A stretch of 60,677 nucleotides of DNA from Methanobacterium sp. UBA410 (lineage in GTDB: Archaea > Methanobacteriota > Methanobacteria > Methanobacteriales > Methanobacteriaceae): positions 163,468 through 224,144 of the forward strand of contig DAHH01000015.1 of assembly GCA_002498385.1 (NCBI GenBank). Direction: 5' to 3'. This document shows positions 8,394 to 16,368 of the stretch, piece after piece. Within the stretch, counting starts at the first letter, position 1. Every line of letters begins with the position of its first letter. A model generated the notes under the pieces. That model was given only the letters and a program-made list of their open reading frames with translations, had not been told where the DNA came from and did no database searches. The position numbers and the translations under genes are program-made.

Positions 8394-9518
8394 TTAAACT
8401 GATTTTATCCTCTCAAGTATCTCATCTGGAAGCTGCATTCCTCCACCTATCTTTGGGAAGAGTTCAACATCCTTATCCCTTAAAACTCTTTGAACCTCGT
8501 AAAAAACCTGTCCAAGGTTTAACTCAACTACAATGACTTTTTGAGCATTTTTCGAAGCTTCTAAAATTTTTTCTTCTGGGAAAGGCCATACAGTGTCAAT
8601 TTTAATGTAACCGGCTTTTATACCCTCGTTCCTTGCTTTTTTAACTGCCGTAATGGCAGATCTTGATGGTGCACCGTATGAAATCACCATTACATCTGCA
8701 TCATCTGTAAACCCTGTTTTTATCCTTCCTATTTCATTCCTGTTTTTAATTATCTTATCACAGAGTCTTTTAACCAGTTTTGAGTGGGTTTCAGGATTTG
8801 AAGCATCAGGGTATCCACGTTCATCATGGGTTAAACCTGTGATGTGAACTTTATATCCATCTCCAAATGCAGGCATGGCTGGAGCTCCAGTTGGATCTGC
8901 TTTGTAGGGTAAAAAGTTTTCAGGATCTTCTTCAGGCTTTTTACGTGGCTGGATGCCCACCTTTTCAGGTATTGCAATTTTTTCCCTCATGTGGCCCACA
9001 ATTTCGTCACCCATAACCATCACAGGAACCCTGTACTTCTCTGCAAGGTTGAATGCTTCCACCGTGAAATCAAAGCATTCTTGAACAGATGAAGGTGATA
9101 AGGTTATTACCTCATAGTCTCCATGGGATCCCCACCTTGCCTGCATCATGTCGCTTTGGGATGCCATTGTTGGCTGTCCTGTTGAGGGCGAACCCCTTTG
9201 CATGTTCACTATAACAAGGGGTGTTTCTGTCATGGCTGCGTAACCTACGTGCTCCTGCATGAGAGAAAATCCAGGGCCAGATGTGGCCGTCATGGCTTTT
9301 AAACCACCCCAAACAGCACCTATAACCGCCCCAAGTGCTGAAATCTCGTCTTCCATCTGTATGAATGATCCGCCTTCTTTTGGGAGGAACAGTGCCATGC
9401 TCTCTGCTACTTCTGTTGAAGGGGTTATGGGGTATCCTGCAAAGAACTTGCAGCCCGCTTTTATGGCTCCTTTTGCACAGGCCTCGTTACCCTGTATAAA
9501 TAATTTTTCAGCTTTCAT
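8394..9518 (-). CDS. korA: 2-oxoglutarate:ferredoxin oxidoreductase, alpha subunit
   Basis: Alpha subunit of KOR, carrying the pyrimidine-binding half of the TPP site. The GYPITPSTEVAESM segment near the N-terminus is the family signature, followed by EDEISALGAVIGA and the TSGPGFSLM loop. It is about 374 residues from the ATG at 9518. An in-frame ATG at 9527 would add three residues; the coding overlap with korD is 11 or 20 bp accordingly. The order korD-korA-korB-korC-sucC is the one known from Methanothermobacter. Confidence 0.95.
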   Translation of the reverse strand: MKAEKLFIQGNEACAKGAIKAGCKFFAGYPITPSTEVAESMALFLPKEGGSFIQMEDEISALGAVIGAVWGGLKAMTATSGPGFSLMQEHVGYAAMTETPLVIVNMQRGSPSTGQPTMASQSDMMQARWGSHGDYEVITLSPSSVQECFDFTVEAFNLAEKYRVPVMVMGDEIVGHMREKIAIPEKVGIQPRKKPEEDPENFLPYKADPTGAPAMPAFGDGYKVHITGLTHDERGYPDASNPETHSKLVKRLCDKIIKNRNEIGRIKTGFTDDADVMVISYGAPSRSAITAVKKARNEGIKAGYIKIDTVWPFPEEKILEASKNAQKVIVVELNLGQVFYEVQRVLRDKDVELFPKIGGGMQLPDEILERIKSV

Positions 9519-9717
9519 TCTTCTCATCTACTTTTATTGCTTGATCTGGACACATCAAAGCACATATTCCACATTTTTTACATTTATCCTCGTTTTTTGG
9601 AACAGGTAACCGAACACCCTTCTTGTTAAGTTTTTCGGACTGCTCATAAACCTTACGTGGACAGAATTCTGTGCAGATGTTGCAACCCTTGCATAAATTC
9701 TCATTAACTGTTATCAT
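9508..9717 (-). CDS. korD: 2-oxoglutarate:ferredoxin oxidoreductase, delta (ferredoxin) subunit
   Basis: A 69-residue protein with two 4Fe-4S motifs of the CxxCxxCxxxCP type (CKGCNICTEFCP near 9-20 and CKKCGICALMCP near 46-57). It passes electrons from ferredoxin into the KOR core. It is the first gene of the operon, so the promoter should lie within 9718-9800. Its end overlaps the start of korA. Confidence 0.94.
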   Translation of the reverse strand: MITVNENLCKGCNICTEFCPRKVYEQSEKLNKKGVRLPVPKNEDKCKKCGICALMCPDQAIKVDEKNES

Positions 9718-10108
9718 GTTATCCCTAGATTATAGTATTTCATGGAAGTATTCTTATAGAATTTATCGGTATATCATGTATAGCATTTAATAATATAAAA
9801 AATAAATGCTAATTTAGGATGCATGAAACATGAAGTCATCAAAAATCTGAACTTAAATGTTGTAGGAAATTGGGAAATCCATGCTCTAATCCCTGTAAGC
9901 CCTGTTTTAATCCCTGCAAAATCAAAAAAATATAAAATAATTTCTTAGAATGCATTTTATATTTCTTAGAATGCCTTTGTAGAATGCCATTGTGAAAAGT
10001 GACAAATTAAGGTTTAAAAATTAAGGTTTAAAATATTGATTATGGATTAAAGGGGGGGTTAAAGGATAAACAATAAATAAACAACACATGAACAAATCCA
10101 AAATTAAA
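9718..10108. other. Intergenic region upstream of korD
   Basis: This 391-bp AT-rich region probably contains the kor operon promoter; AATAATATAAAAAATAAAT near 9788-9806 is a plausible TATA region. It holds two small repeats: ATTTCTTAGAATGC at 9940-9953 and 9961-9974, and AAATTAAGGTTTA at 10004-10016 and 10018-10030. No gene is visible. Confidence 0.45.
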
Positions 10109-10492
10109 TTAAAAAATTTCCTCAACGTACATCAGGGGATAGTTCAATTCTTCAATGAATTTCAGCCTTATAACTGCATTTTTATCATCATAGTGGGATA
10201 AAACCTTCACGTCAAGCATTTCGCCCGTTAGCGAAATGTAATCGTATTCATTTTTAACTTCTTCAAGTGTTTCTCTGTCTATTTTAACTTCAACAGTTTT
10301 TATACACGGTTGAAGTTCCATTGTCTTTTTTATTGATTTTTCAAGCGTGCCTGCACTTTCAAGGCTTACAGGTGTTCCAACAAACTGGTGGAACAAGGCT
10401 CCCATGGTGATGGCACCTTCAAATATGGCTCTTTCCCTCGGGGAGATATTGTTAAAATATTTTTCGTCTACATTCAAATTAAGCACCTTCAA
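10109..10492 (-). CDS. mptD: Archaeal dihydroneopterin aldolase (MptD family)
   Basis: Cleaves 7,8-dihydroneopterin to 6-hydroxymethyl-dihydropterin and glycolaldehyde on the route to tetrahydromethanopterin. The ~127-residue size and the segment FEGAITMGALFHQFVGTPV (about 24-42) match the archaeal aldolase family represented by MJ1585, as I remember it; this family is unrelated to bacterial FolB. The listed start is TTG at 10492. A second in-frame TTG at 10477 has AAGGTG six bases upstream and would give a protein starting closer to the conserved YFNNIS, so the true start is uncertain. It is monocistronic. Confidence 0.78.
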   Translation of the reverse strand: MKVLNLNVDEKYFNNISPRERAIFEGAITMGALFHQFVGTPVSLESAGTLEKSIKKTMELQPCIKTVEVKIDRETLEEVKNEYDYISLTGEMLDVKVLSHYDDKNAVIRLKFIEELNYPLMYVEEIF

Positions 10493-10518
10493 AATTTTTA
10501 AGCACCTTCAAAATTTGG
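10481..10518. repeat. 19-bp tandem duplication over the mptD start
   Basis: Units at 10481-10499 and 10500-10518 (core AAGCACCTTCAAAATTT) are adjacent. On the minus strand each carries GAAGGTG, a ribosome-binding-like motif, so the duplication doubles the putative initiation site of mptD. Confidence 0.8.
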
Positions 10519-10646
10519 AGTAAATACATCATGGATCATGTCATAGATCTATCACAAACATGTCGGTGAACTTTACTAATTTTTTATTGAATTAAATTGA
10601 TCTTGGGTTAACTTACACGCTTTTAACCCAAAATCTTCAGAAGAAA

Positions 10647-11369
10647 TTAAAGGCCCAGCAGACTATTGACCTGTGATAAAAACAATTCAATACCATCTGT
10701 AGGAAGAGTGAAGAAGTACGCTACAACCAGAATCAAGGTCAAAACAACTGTTACTATAAATATTATGAGTCTTTCTTCCTTTACAGGGTACACGTAGCTC
10801 AGGATCGTTCCCAGAGCAAGGAATCCCACCACGATCCATGGAGCATAGGATACTTGAGAATTGGGTTTTTTCTCTGTTTTTTGTATTGGATAAATATTTC
10901 CCTGTTTAGCTTCTATTATCAATCTTTGAGCAGTTGATCCAAGTGGGTAACATGTTATGAGGAAAAGCACGTTTCCCTGATCAACTGACATTCTGTAAGA
11001 TGCTGGAACCACCGTTGAATTCATCACGGTGTACTCAACGTTTCCCACCCCTGGCCACTGTACAGTTACGTTGTCACCTACTTTGAGCTTGTCCAAGTTC
11101 AAAAATGGTGATCCATGGAGTGTTCTGTGCCCGAAAAGAATAACAGTTCCAGAGCCAGGGTCAGCTGATTCAGGTTCATGGTAGACACCGTAATCAATCG
11201 ATTTATTGTTTATGGGTTGTTCAACCCCTATTGTGGGAATAAATACATATGGAGTGTCTGAAGTGTTTTTAACAACTGACTGAACTTCTGAACAATAATT
11301 CACCTCTACGAGGCAGTAAAGTGAAATTATCAAAAGCCCCACAGCAATCAGAACCGTTGAAACTTTCAT
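10647..11369 (-). CDS. Sortase-family transpeptidase with three membrane segments
   Basis: A membrane-anchored cysteine transpeptidase expected to cut and attach surface proteins outside the cell. Residues 4-24 form an N-terminal anchor. The sortase domain (about 40-155) holds the catalytic triad as His81 (FGHRTLHG), Cys140 (LITCYP) and Arg149 (AQRLI). The C-terminal part has two more hydrophobic helices (about 177-195 and 200-221), an arrangement found in archaeal and class D/E-like members. The ATG at 11369 follows AGGTGG by 5 bp; an upstream GTG lies within that motif. No LPXTG-like substrate is encoded in the window. Confidence 0.9.
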   Translation of the reverse strand: MKVSTVLIAVGLLIISLYCLVEVNYCSEVQSVVKNTSDTPYVFIPTIGVEQPINNKSIDYGVYHEPESADPGSGTVILFGHRTLHGSPFLNLDKLKVGDNVTVQWPGVGNVEYTVMNSTVVPASYRMSVDQGNVLFLITCYPLGSTAQRLIIEAKQGNIYPIQKTEKKPNSQVSYAPWIVVGFLALGTILSYVYPVKEERLIIFIVTVVLTLILVVAYFFTLPTDGIELFLSQVNSLLGL

Positions 11370-11580
11370 CTTGGCCACCTAACTTATTAATCCTCATGAG
11401 TTTTTGAAAACGTTTTTTAATAACTACTATGAGTCATTTATGAGCTTAATTTAGATGTGAACTTAATTATATTATTACTTTTATCTTATAATATCATTAA
11501 GTTCTTATACAAACTTTTAACGTTCTTTTTACGCTATAATATTTTTAATTGTCCAACCCAATGAGTTCAACTTCAATAAT

Positions 11581-11652
11581 TTAAATCTGTGCTAAACTTT
11601 AAATCTGTGCTAAACTTTAAATCTGTGCTAAACTTTAAATCTGTGCTAAACT
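11581..11652. repeat. 18-bp tandem array, four perfect copies
   Basis: TTAAATCTGTGCTAAACT occurs four times head to tail (11581-11598, 11599-11616, 11617-11634, 11635-11652) with no mismatch. There are no spacers, so it is not a CRISPR. It lies about 200 bp upstream of the sortase gene. Confidence 0.95.
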
Positions 11653-12078
11653 TCATTCAGATCAATTATTAACTTTTATCTTCTTGTTATTTATTTATTT
11701 TCACTTGCTGGTTTTCACTTTTTCCATCATTCAATCCATGTTTTTTTTATTGAAAATGGGTTTACACGTTAATTAATCCGGTTCTTTTAGTTACAACACT
11801 TACTCTCATTTATTCCACTTGAAACTGTACTTTCATGTTGAATTTTATAGCTTAATGTTGAAGATTGTAGATTAATAATTTTTTAATAATTATTGTAGGT
11901 TAATCAGAATGCTTGAATTGGTATGTTTATGATGCTTTATGAGGATATATTACTTCATGATAAAATTAGAGTTATAATGGATAATGTAATTCAGTATACT
12001 TCTTGAAATTGATAAAACTCTTAAATTACAGTTAATTTGAGATAAAAACTCCATTTCTAACGAATATTTTTTTGAGAG

Positions 12079-12226
12079 TTAGTATAAAACTTTTGGTAAT
12101 TATAGTTAAGAACGTAACTTATTAAACTTTTAAAATCATGTAAACCACACAGATGACCTTTGATCAAATTCAAAAACTAATTTTCCGTGATTTTAGAAAA
12201 AATTAGTATAAAACTTTTGGTAATTA
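12079..12226. repeat. 24-bp direct repeat, 124 bp apart
   Basis: A perfect 24-bp sequence (core TAGTATAAAACTTTTGG) occurs at 12079-12102 and 12203-12226. Unlike the other repeats in the window it is spaced, not tandem. It could be a pair of regulator sites or a paired promoter-like element (TATAAAA inside), or the result of a larger duplication whose middle has diverged. Confidence 0.85.
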
Positions 12227-12367
12227 ACTTAATAAGATCAAGGTATGGTAAAAAAAGCATTTGTTAAAAAAGGAAAAGGTAGCATCACGCTATTAACTAC
12301 AACCATGCTGAACTGATTTTCAATCAACACCTACAAAAAAAGTTTAGGGGTGGGTCGAGAACCAATC

Positions 12368-13690
12368 TCAACCTTTACCATAAATTGATTTTAACTCCTG
12401 TACCATCCAGTTTGGTGCATTTGATGTTGGGACAGTTAACATCACACTGTTCATGTTCTGTATAAGGAACAGAGCATTTTCCCTTGGAACCTCAAGTACC
12501 ACCAGATACTCTGCATCGAGTTCACCCAAGTTGGATTCCCTTTCAAAGTCGGATAACTTCCATCCGTAGGAGTTTAAGAGTTTACTTACCTGTGACTCGT
12601 TCCATGTTCCAGAAGATGCAGCCCTTAAGAGTTGTTCAACATCTGTTTGTGATGCCTGGGATACTGCCGCGCCGTAATTTGCTGAATTACTTGATAGTGC
12701 AGCTGCCTCAGTTAAGTTAGCATCCACAGCTCCGCTGTCCGTTGCCCTTAAAATTGCAAGAACTGTTGCTCCACTTATTTCTGGGGAATCGTTGCTGGTT
12801 GTGGATGTCTGGTTGGATGTCTGGTTTCCACTACTTGAAGAGTTCGTGTTCAGGTACACGTCAACTGAGTCTCCAACATTTATCAGGCCACCTGCAGCCT
12901 GTAAACGGGTTATCATTATTGGAACTGCAACGGTGTTCGGAGTTTCTATATCCATCTGGGACAAAGCATTCGCATCCGACTCGTTAACTATTGTTTGTGC
13001 ACTTGAAGTGTTCATTATACGGTTTTTCTCATCTGTTGTTGTATAAGATATCATGACCCTGCCGTAGGGATCTTGTTTAGCAGTGATCTGCTGATTCTGA
13101 TACGTTCTCCATGAAACTGTTGCTGGACCTTTAACATCAATTGCAAGCACCTGATCCGGTGTGACTCCACTGTCAATTGATGCTAAAAGTGAAGTTCTTT
13201 TAGGATCAGTTGACAGTGCCCCTGTGAACAACGTGTTGGTCTCATTGATCTTCTGCATCTTTGCATTGTTCAAGGTATCCTGGTACGGCTGGTAAACTAA
13301 AAAGTAGTAACCTGCCACCACAAGTACTATAAGGATAATTCCAAAAACTGCAGCACCAACAAGTGTTTTCCTATCATCATCAGGGATTTTCCTTCCAAAA
13401 CCGCTGCTGAACCCTGCAGATTTCTTTTTATCATCAGGATGTCTTAATCTTGGTTTATCCAAGGGCTTAGGTTTTGGTCTTGGCATTGGTCTTGGTATCT
13501 TTTTATCAAATGAAGGTTTATCTGAAGATTTTCCTTTATCCCCATTAGATCTGCCATTTGTCCCTGATACCTTGTCCACCATACCTTTAAACCGTCCCCC
13601 CATACTTGAATCAGGCTTTTTCCCATTTTTATGGAGATCGGGCTTATCTTTTTTATCTTTATCTTTGTTTCCTAATATTTTATCTAGCAT
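12368..13690 (-). CDS. DUF515 membrane-anchored protein with CpaB-like external domain
   Basis: A methanobacterial conserved protein of 440 residues. Residues 1-105 are a Lys/Pro-rich, low-complexity cytoplasmic region. Residues about 110-131 are a single membrane helix, and the remaining 300 residues are outside. The external part contains a segment (ITRLQAAGGLINVGDSVDVY) resembling the "GLLxPGDrVDV" signature of pilus-assembly proteins CpaB/RcpC, then a Ser/Thr/Asn linker. Near the end, LVVLEVPRENALFLIQNMNS resembles the CpaB "vTLaVtpeqA" strand. I infer a CpaB-like role in a surface structure, which is unproven. The start overlaps the pssA end by 7 bp. Confidence 0.8.
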   Translation of the reverse strand: MLDKILGNKDKDKKDKPDLHKNGKKPDSSMGGRFKGMVDKVSGTNGRSNGDKGKSSDKPSFDKKIPRPMPRPKPKPLDKPRLRHPDDKKKSAGFSSGFGRKIPDDDRKTLVGAAVFGIILIVLVVAGYYFLVYQPYQDTLNNAKMQKINETNTLFTGALSTDPKRTSLLASIDSGVTPDQVLAIDVKGPATVSWRTYQNQQITAKQDPYGRVMISYTTTDEKNRIMNTSSAQTIVNESDANALSQMDIETPNTVAVPIMITRLQAAGGLINVGDSVDVYLNTNSSSSGNQTSNQTSTTSNDSPEISGATVLAILRATDSGAVDANLTEAAALSSNSANYGAAVSQASQTDVEQLLRAASSGTWNESQVSKLLNSYGWKLSDFERESNLGELDAEYLVVLEVPRENALFLIQNMNSVMLTVPTSNAPNWMVQELKSIYGKG

Positions 13691-14433
13691 TTCGGACCAC
13701 TTCTGCGAACTTTGGCGTATAAATCCCTAAATGGCACCATTAATACATATAATAGTAGGGCAATGAATAAAAGTTTTGGGGGAAGATTTGAAATTGCGGA
13801 AAGAATGTTCTGGGGTAAACATGTTAAAATTATCAACAAACTACCCCCAAAAAACAGTTCCTTTCCCCGAAACTTTGGATATTCAACTGTACTTATCATA
13901 AGCACAGATATCATGACCATCACCACCAGTGCCACATCCATTCTGAACATACCTGAAAGATAGAAGGATGACAGAAACAGAGCTGTTGAAGGTATTGGCA
14001 ATCCCACAAATTTTTCATCATCATTGCCTGAATAACTGAGTACGTTGAACCGTGCAAGTCTTAATATTCCACATATAACTATTAGGAAAGCCACTACTAT
14101 ATTAATGTATTGTAGGTCATACTGTAAACATGCAGAATAAAGAAGTATTCCCGGTGCAACACCAAAGGATATCACATCAGATAAAGAGTCTATATTCTTT
14201 CCGAATCCAACCTCATCATCCCTTTTAGTCAACCTTGCAACCCAACCATCAAGGGAATCAAATATAACAGCAATAAGCATGAACGTTGCAGAAAGGGCAA
14301 AATTACCATTTAATGTCATTAAAATTGAACAAAACCCAAAAGAAGCATTTAATATGGATATTAAATCTGCATAAGAGACGTAATTTTTAATACTTGTATT
14401 TGAACTCATTTTATCAATTTTTTTTGTACTCAC
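13684..14433 (-). CDS. pssA: CDP-archaeol serine transferase (archaetidylserine synthase)
   Basis: Transfers serine to CDP-archaeol to make archaetidylserine; the Methanothermobacter enzyme has been characterised. The protein has about seven membrane segments and the CDP-alcohol phosphotransferase signature at roughly residues 53-80 (DSLDGWVAR, then GKNIDSLSD). Spacing from AR to the next Gly is 10 rather than the textbook 8 if GxxxD is kept. Start choice is weak: GTG at 14433 has no ribosome-binding site, and ATG at 14409 is an alternative. It sits 12 bp after asd and overlaps DUF515, so the three genes form one operon. Confidence 0.93.
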   Translation of the reverse strand: MSTKKIDKMSSNTSIKNYVSYADLISILNASFGFCSILMTLNGNFALSATFMLIAVIFDSLDGWVARLTKRDDEVGFGKNIDSLSDVISFGVAPGILLYSACLQYDLQYINIVVAFLIVICGILRLARFNVLSYSGNDDEKFVGLPIPSTALFLSSFYLSGMFRMDVALVVMVMISVLMISTVEYPKFRGKELFFGGSLLIILTCLPQNILSAISNLPPKLLFIALLLYVLMVPFRDLYAKVRRSGPKC

Positions 14434-14445
14434 ATTTATTTTTAA

Positions 14446-15114
14446 TCATTTACTCTTAATTAATTCAGCAACAACAGTTTCTCCAGCCTTTGGCCTTTGG
14501 CCTTCTTCAACAAGAACCTTGAACCTTGAAGCAGGAACTATCACATCAACCCTCGAACCAAAACGAATCATGCCTAATCTGTCGCCCATTTCAACTGTGC
14601 ATCCCTCATGGACGTACTGGACTATTCTCCTTGCCACAAATCCTGCTATCTGGATTACCCCCACTTTCCCATACTTTGAATTTATTATTATTAAATTTTT
14701 TTCGTTCTCCTTTTGAACGTCTCCAGACGCAATTTTGAATTTGCCATGACAGTACTCAGTCCTCACGATCTCACCGGAAATCGGTGCCCTCTGCACATGA
14801 ACATCAAAAGGCGACATAAACGTGCTTATACGAATACCCTTTTCTCCCTCATCTAAGATATATTCCATCAAGAGATCGTCGTGTTCAACTGTTTCTATTC
14901 TGTCTATCTGCCCGTTGAGTACCCTACCATCTGCAGGTGCCACAACCATGCCGTCCCCAACAGGAATGTTCCTTTTCGGATCCCGAAAAAACTGCATCAA
15001 AAAGGCTATTGCTGAAAAAAGTAGGAAGCTTAAAAGGGAGTAACCCAATAAAAACGGCAAAACTGCCAGTGTTAATAAAATTCCCACTTTTTTTAAAGTT
15101 CCCTTCACAAACAT
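14446..15114 (-). CDS. asd: Archaetidylserine decarboxylase (Psd family, pyruvoyl enzyme)
   Basis: Decarboxylates archaetidylserine to archaetidylethanolamine. The 222-residue protein belongs to the short archaeal Psd-related group. It has two N-terminal membrane segments (about 11-40), FRDPKRNIP, the APADGRV motif near 59-65, FDVHVQRAP near 103-111, and the self-cleavage site at Gly186-Ser187 (FGSR), which yields the pyruvoyl group. An upstream in-frame extension to 15201 exists, but its 29 residues are unlike the family; the ATG at 15114 fits better, though neither start has a strong ribosome-binding site. It pairs with pssA as consecutive pathway steps. Confidence 0.93.
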   Translation of the reverse strand: MFVKGTLKKVGILLTLAVLPFLLGYSLLSFLLFSAIAFLMQFFRDPKRNIPVGDGMVVAPADGRVLNGQIDRIETVEHDDLLMEYILDEGEKGIRISTFMSPFDVHVQRAPISGEIVRTEYCHGKFKIASGDVQKENEKNLIIINSKYGKVGVIQIAGFVARRIVQYVHEGCTVEMGDRLGMIRFGSRVDVIVPASRFKVLVEEGQRPKAGETVVAELIKSK

Positions 15115-15737
15115 GTTGAACCACTGACTTGAGTATTGACAAATAAGTATTGATAATACTTGAGTATTGATAAAGTGTACTGATAATAAGTCAACTATCA
15201 TTTAATGGTTTGTAATTTAAAACATTTAAATTCCAAAGCATGAAGTTTACTGGAGCATTAAAAGCCAATAATAGGAAGTTAATAAGAACCCAACACATCC
15301 ATAAATTCCATTCATAACCAGAGAAACACCATTGGCATCTACATCAACTTCAACAGCTTCTGCTCCACAAACTTCAAGTGGAGATCAGGTTACAGCAGCG
15401 TTTAAGAACATGAAATGCCCCAGACATAGTTTATTAATAACTTCAACATGTCCATGGATTTAATATACTGAACAATCATGGATCAAGGATTTTGATGTGG
15501 GGTTAGCTGATTTTACTGAATTTATTAAAAATTATATTTAACTAAGTATATTCAATAAAAGGTAATAGAACTAGTTTAGGTTAAATAATATATAGAGTAA
15601 AATTCATCAATAAATTGTAACTGGATTCATGCTTTATTGTGTGGTATTTATACAAGAATATTCATACAGAAGTAGCATAGATTTTCAATTTATGATAATT
15701 TCATCTAGACTTTATCCACATAAATGAAGTGGTATTG
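15115..15737. other. Divergent intergenic region asd/MreB operon
   Basis: About 620 bp. Bases 15120-15190 contain imperfect repeats of GTATTGATAA. From about 15250 to 15384 the minus strand is open and less AT-rich, with gene-like codons encoding EVCGAEAVEVDVDANGVS, but it has no proper start and is bounded by stops. It may be a decayed gene. The right half (15500-15728) is AT-rich and should hold the promoter of the downstream operon. Confidence 0.4.
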
Positions 15738-16367
15738 ATGATAGAGAATAAAATTAAAACCTTGAGAAAAGCTGCAAAAGTTTCTACAATGGCAGATGCA
15801 GATAAAATATGGTGCGTAATAGCCGGTAACGAAGAAATGGTCAACAATGTTGCATATGCTGCCATAACAAACAAAGAGAGGGTTAAGATCCTTTACAGGG
15901 AACATATCAGCACCAAGGAATCATTTGTGACAAAAAAATTTGATTTTATCCTGCTGTATGGAGATATAAACAAAATAAGGGAGTTAAGCCTAATTTGTAA
16001 GGAAAATGGTGGTTCTTACCTTCAAATAGCACCTTACTACGTTATTAATGAGCCAAATCTTATGCTGACAGTTGGACCTGAAAACTCTGTGAAAAAATTC
16101 ATTGGAGACTGTGAAAAGAACAAGGTAAAACTTTCATTCCTGCTGGAAGATAAAACCACAGGCTTCATAGAAACAGATGTTTACATAACCAACAAATTAC
16201 CAGCTTTTGTGAGAAATACCATTGATCCACTGTTTAAAATGGCAGATGTTGCACTGTCAACTGTTCTAATATCCACTGATCAAGGTTACATTGAGAAGAT
16301 CAAAAAAATTGCAAAAACAAACAAGATATTCGTTATTGAGTTTAACAAAATTTTGAAGGAGGATTAA
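15738..16367 (+). CDS. Conserved-looking protein of unknown function, coupled to mreB-like gene
   Basis: I do not recognise this ~209-residue soluble protein. It has no membrane segment or cysteine motif. Alternating strands and helices (KIWCVIAGNEE, FDFILLYGDINKI, FIETDVYI, VALSTVLIS, NKIFVIEF) suggest a Rossmann-like alpha/beta fold. A GTG at 15729 would add three residues; the ATG at 15738 has AGTGG five bases before it. Its stop is one base before the MreB-like start, whose ribosome-binding site lies inside this gene, so the two proteins are probably made together. Confidence 0.7.
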   Translation: MIENKIKTLRKAAKVSTMADADKIWCVIAGNEEMVNNVAYAAITNKERVKILYREHISTKESFVTKKFDFILLYGDINKIRELSLICKENGGSYLQIAPYYVINEPNLMLTVGPENSVKKFIGDCEKNKVKLSFLLEDKTTGFIETDVYITNKLPAFVRNTIDPLFKMADVALSTVLISTDQGYIEKIKKIAKTNKIFVIEFNKILKED

Positions 16368-16368
16368 T

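Larger units (their letters stand above)
11379..12367. other. 988-bp gene-free region with several repeats
   Basis: The longest non-coding stretch in the window, between the sortase and DUF515 genes, both on the minus strand. It contains the fourfold 18-bp array and the 24-bp spaced direct repeat listed separately. The rest is strongly AT-rich with no open frame that has a plausible start. It may hold the sortase promoter near 11380-11480. Confidence 0.5.

Noticed and set aside
11581..11652. Fourfold 18-bp array considered as a CRISPR
   Set aside because: Copies are directly adjacent with no spacers, and no cas genes are present.
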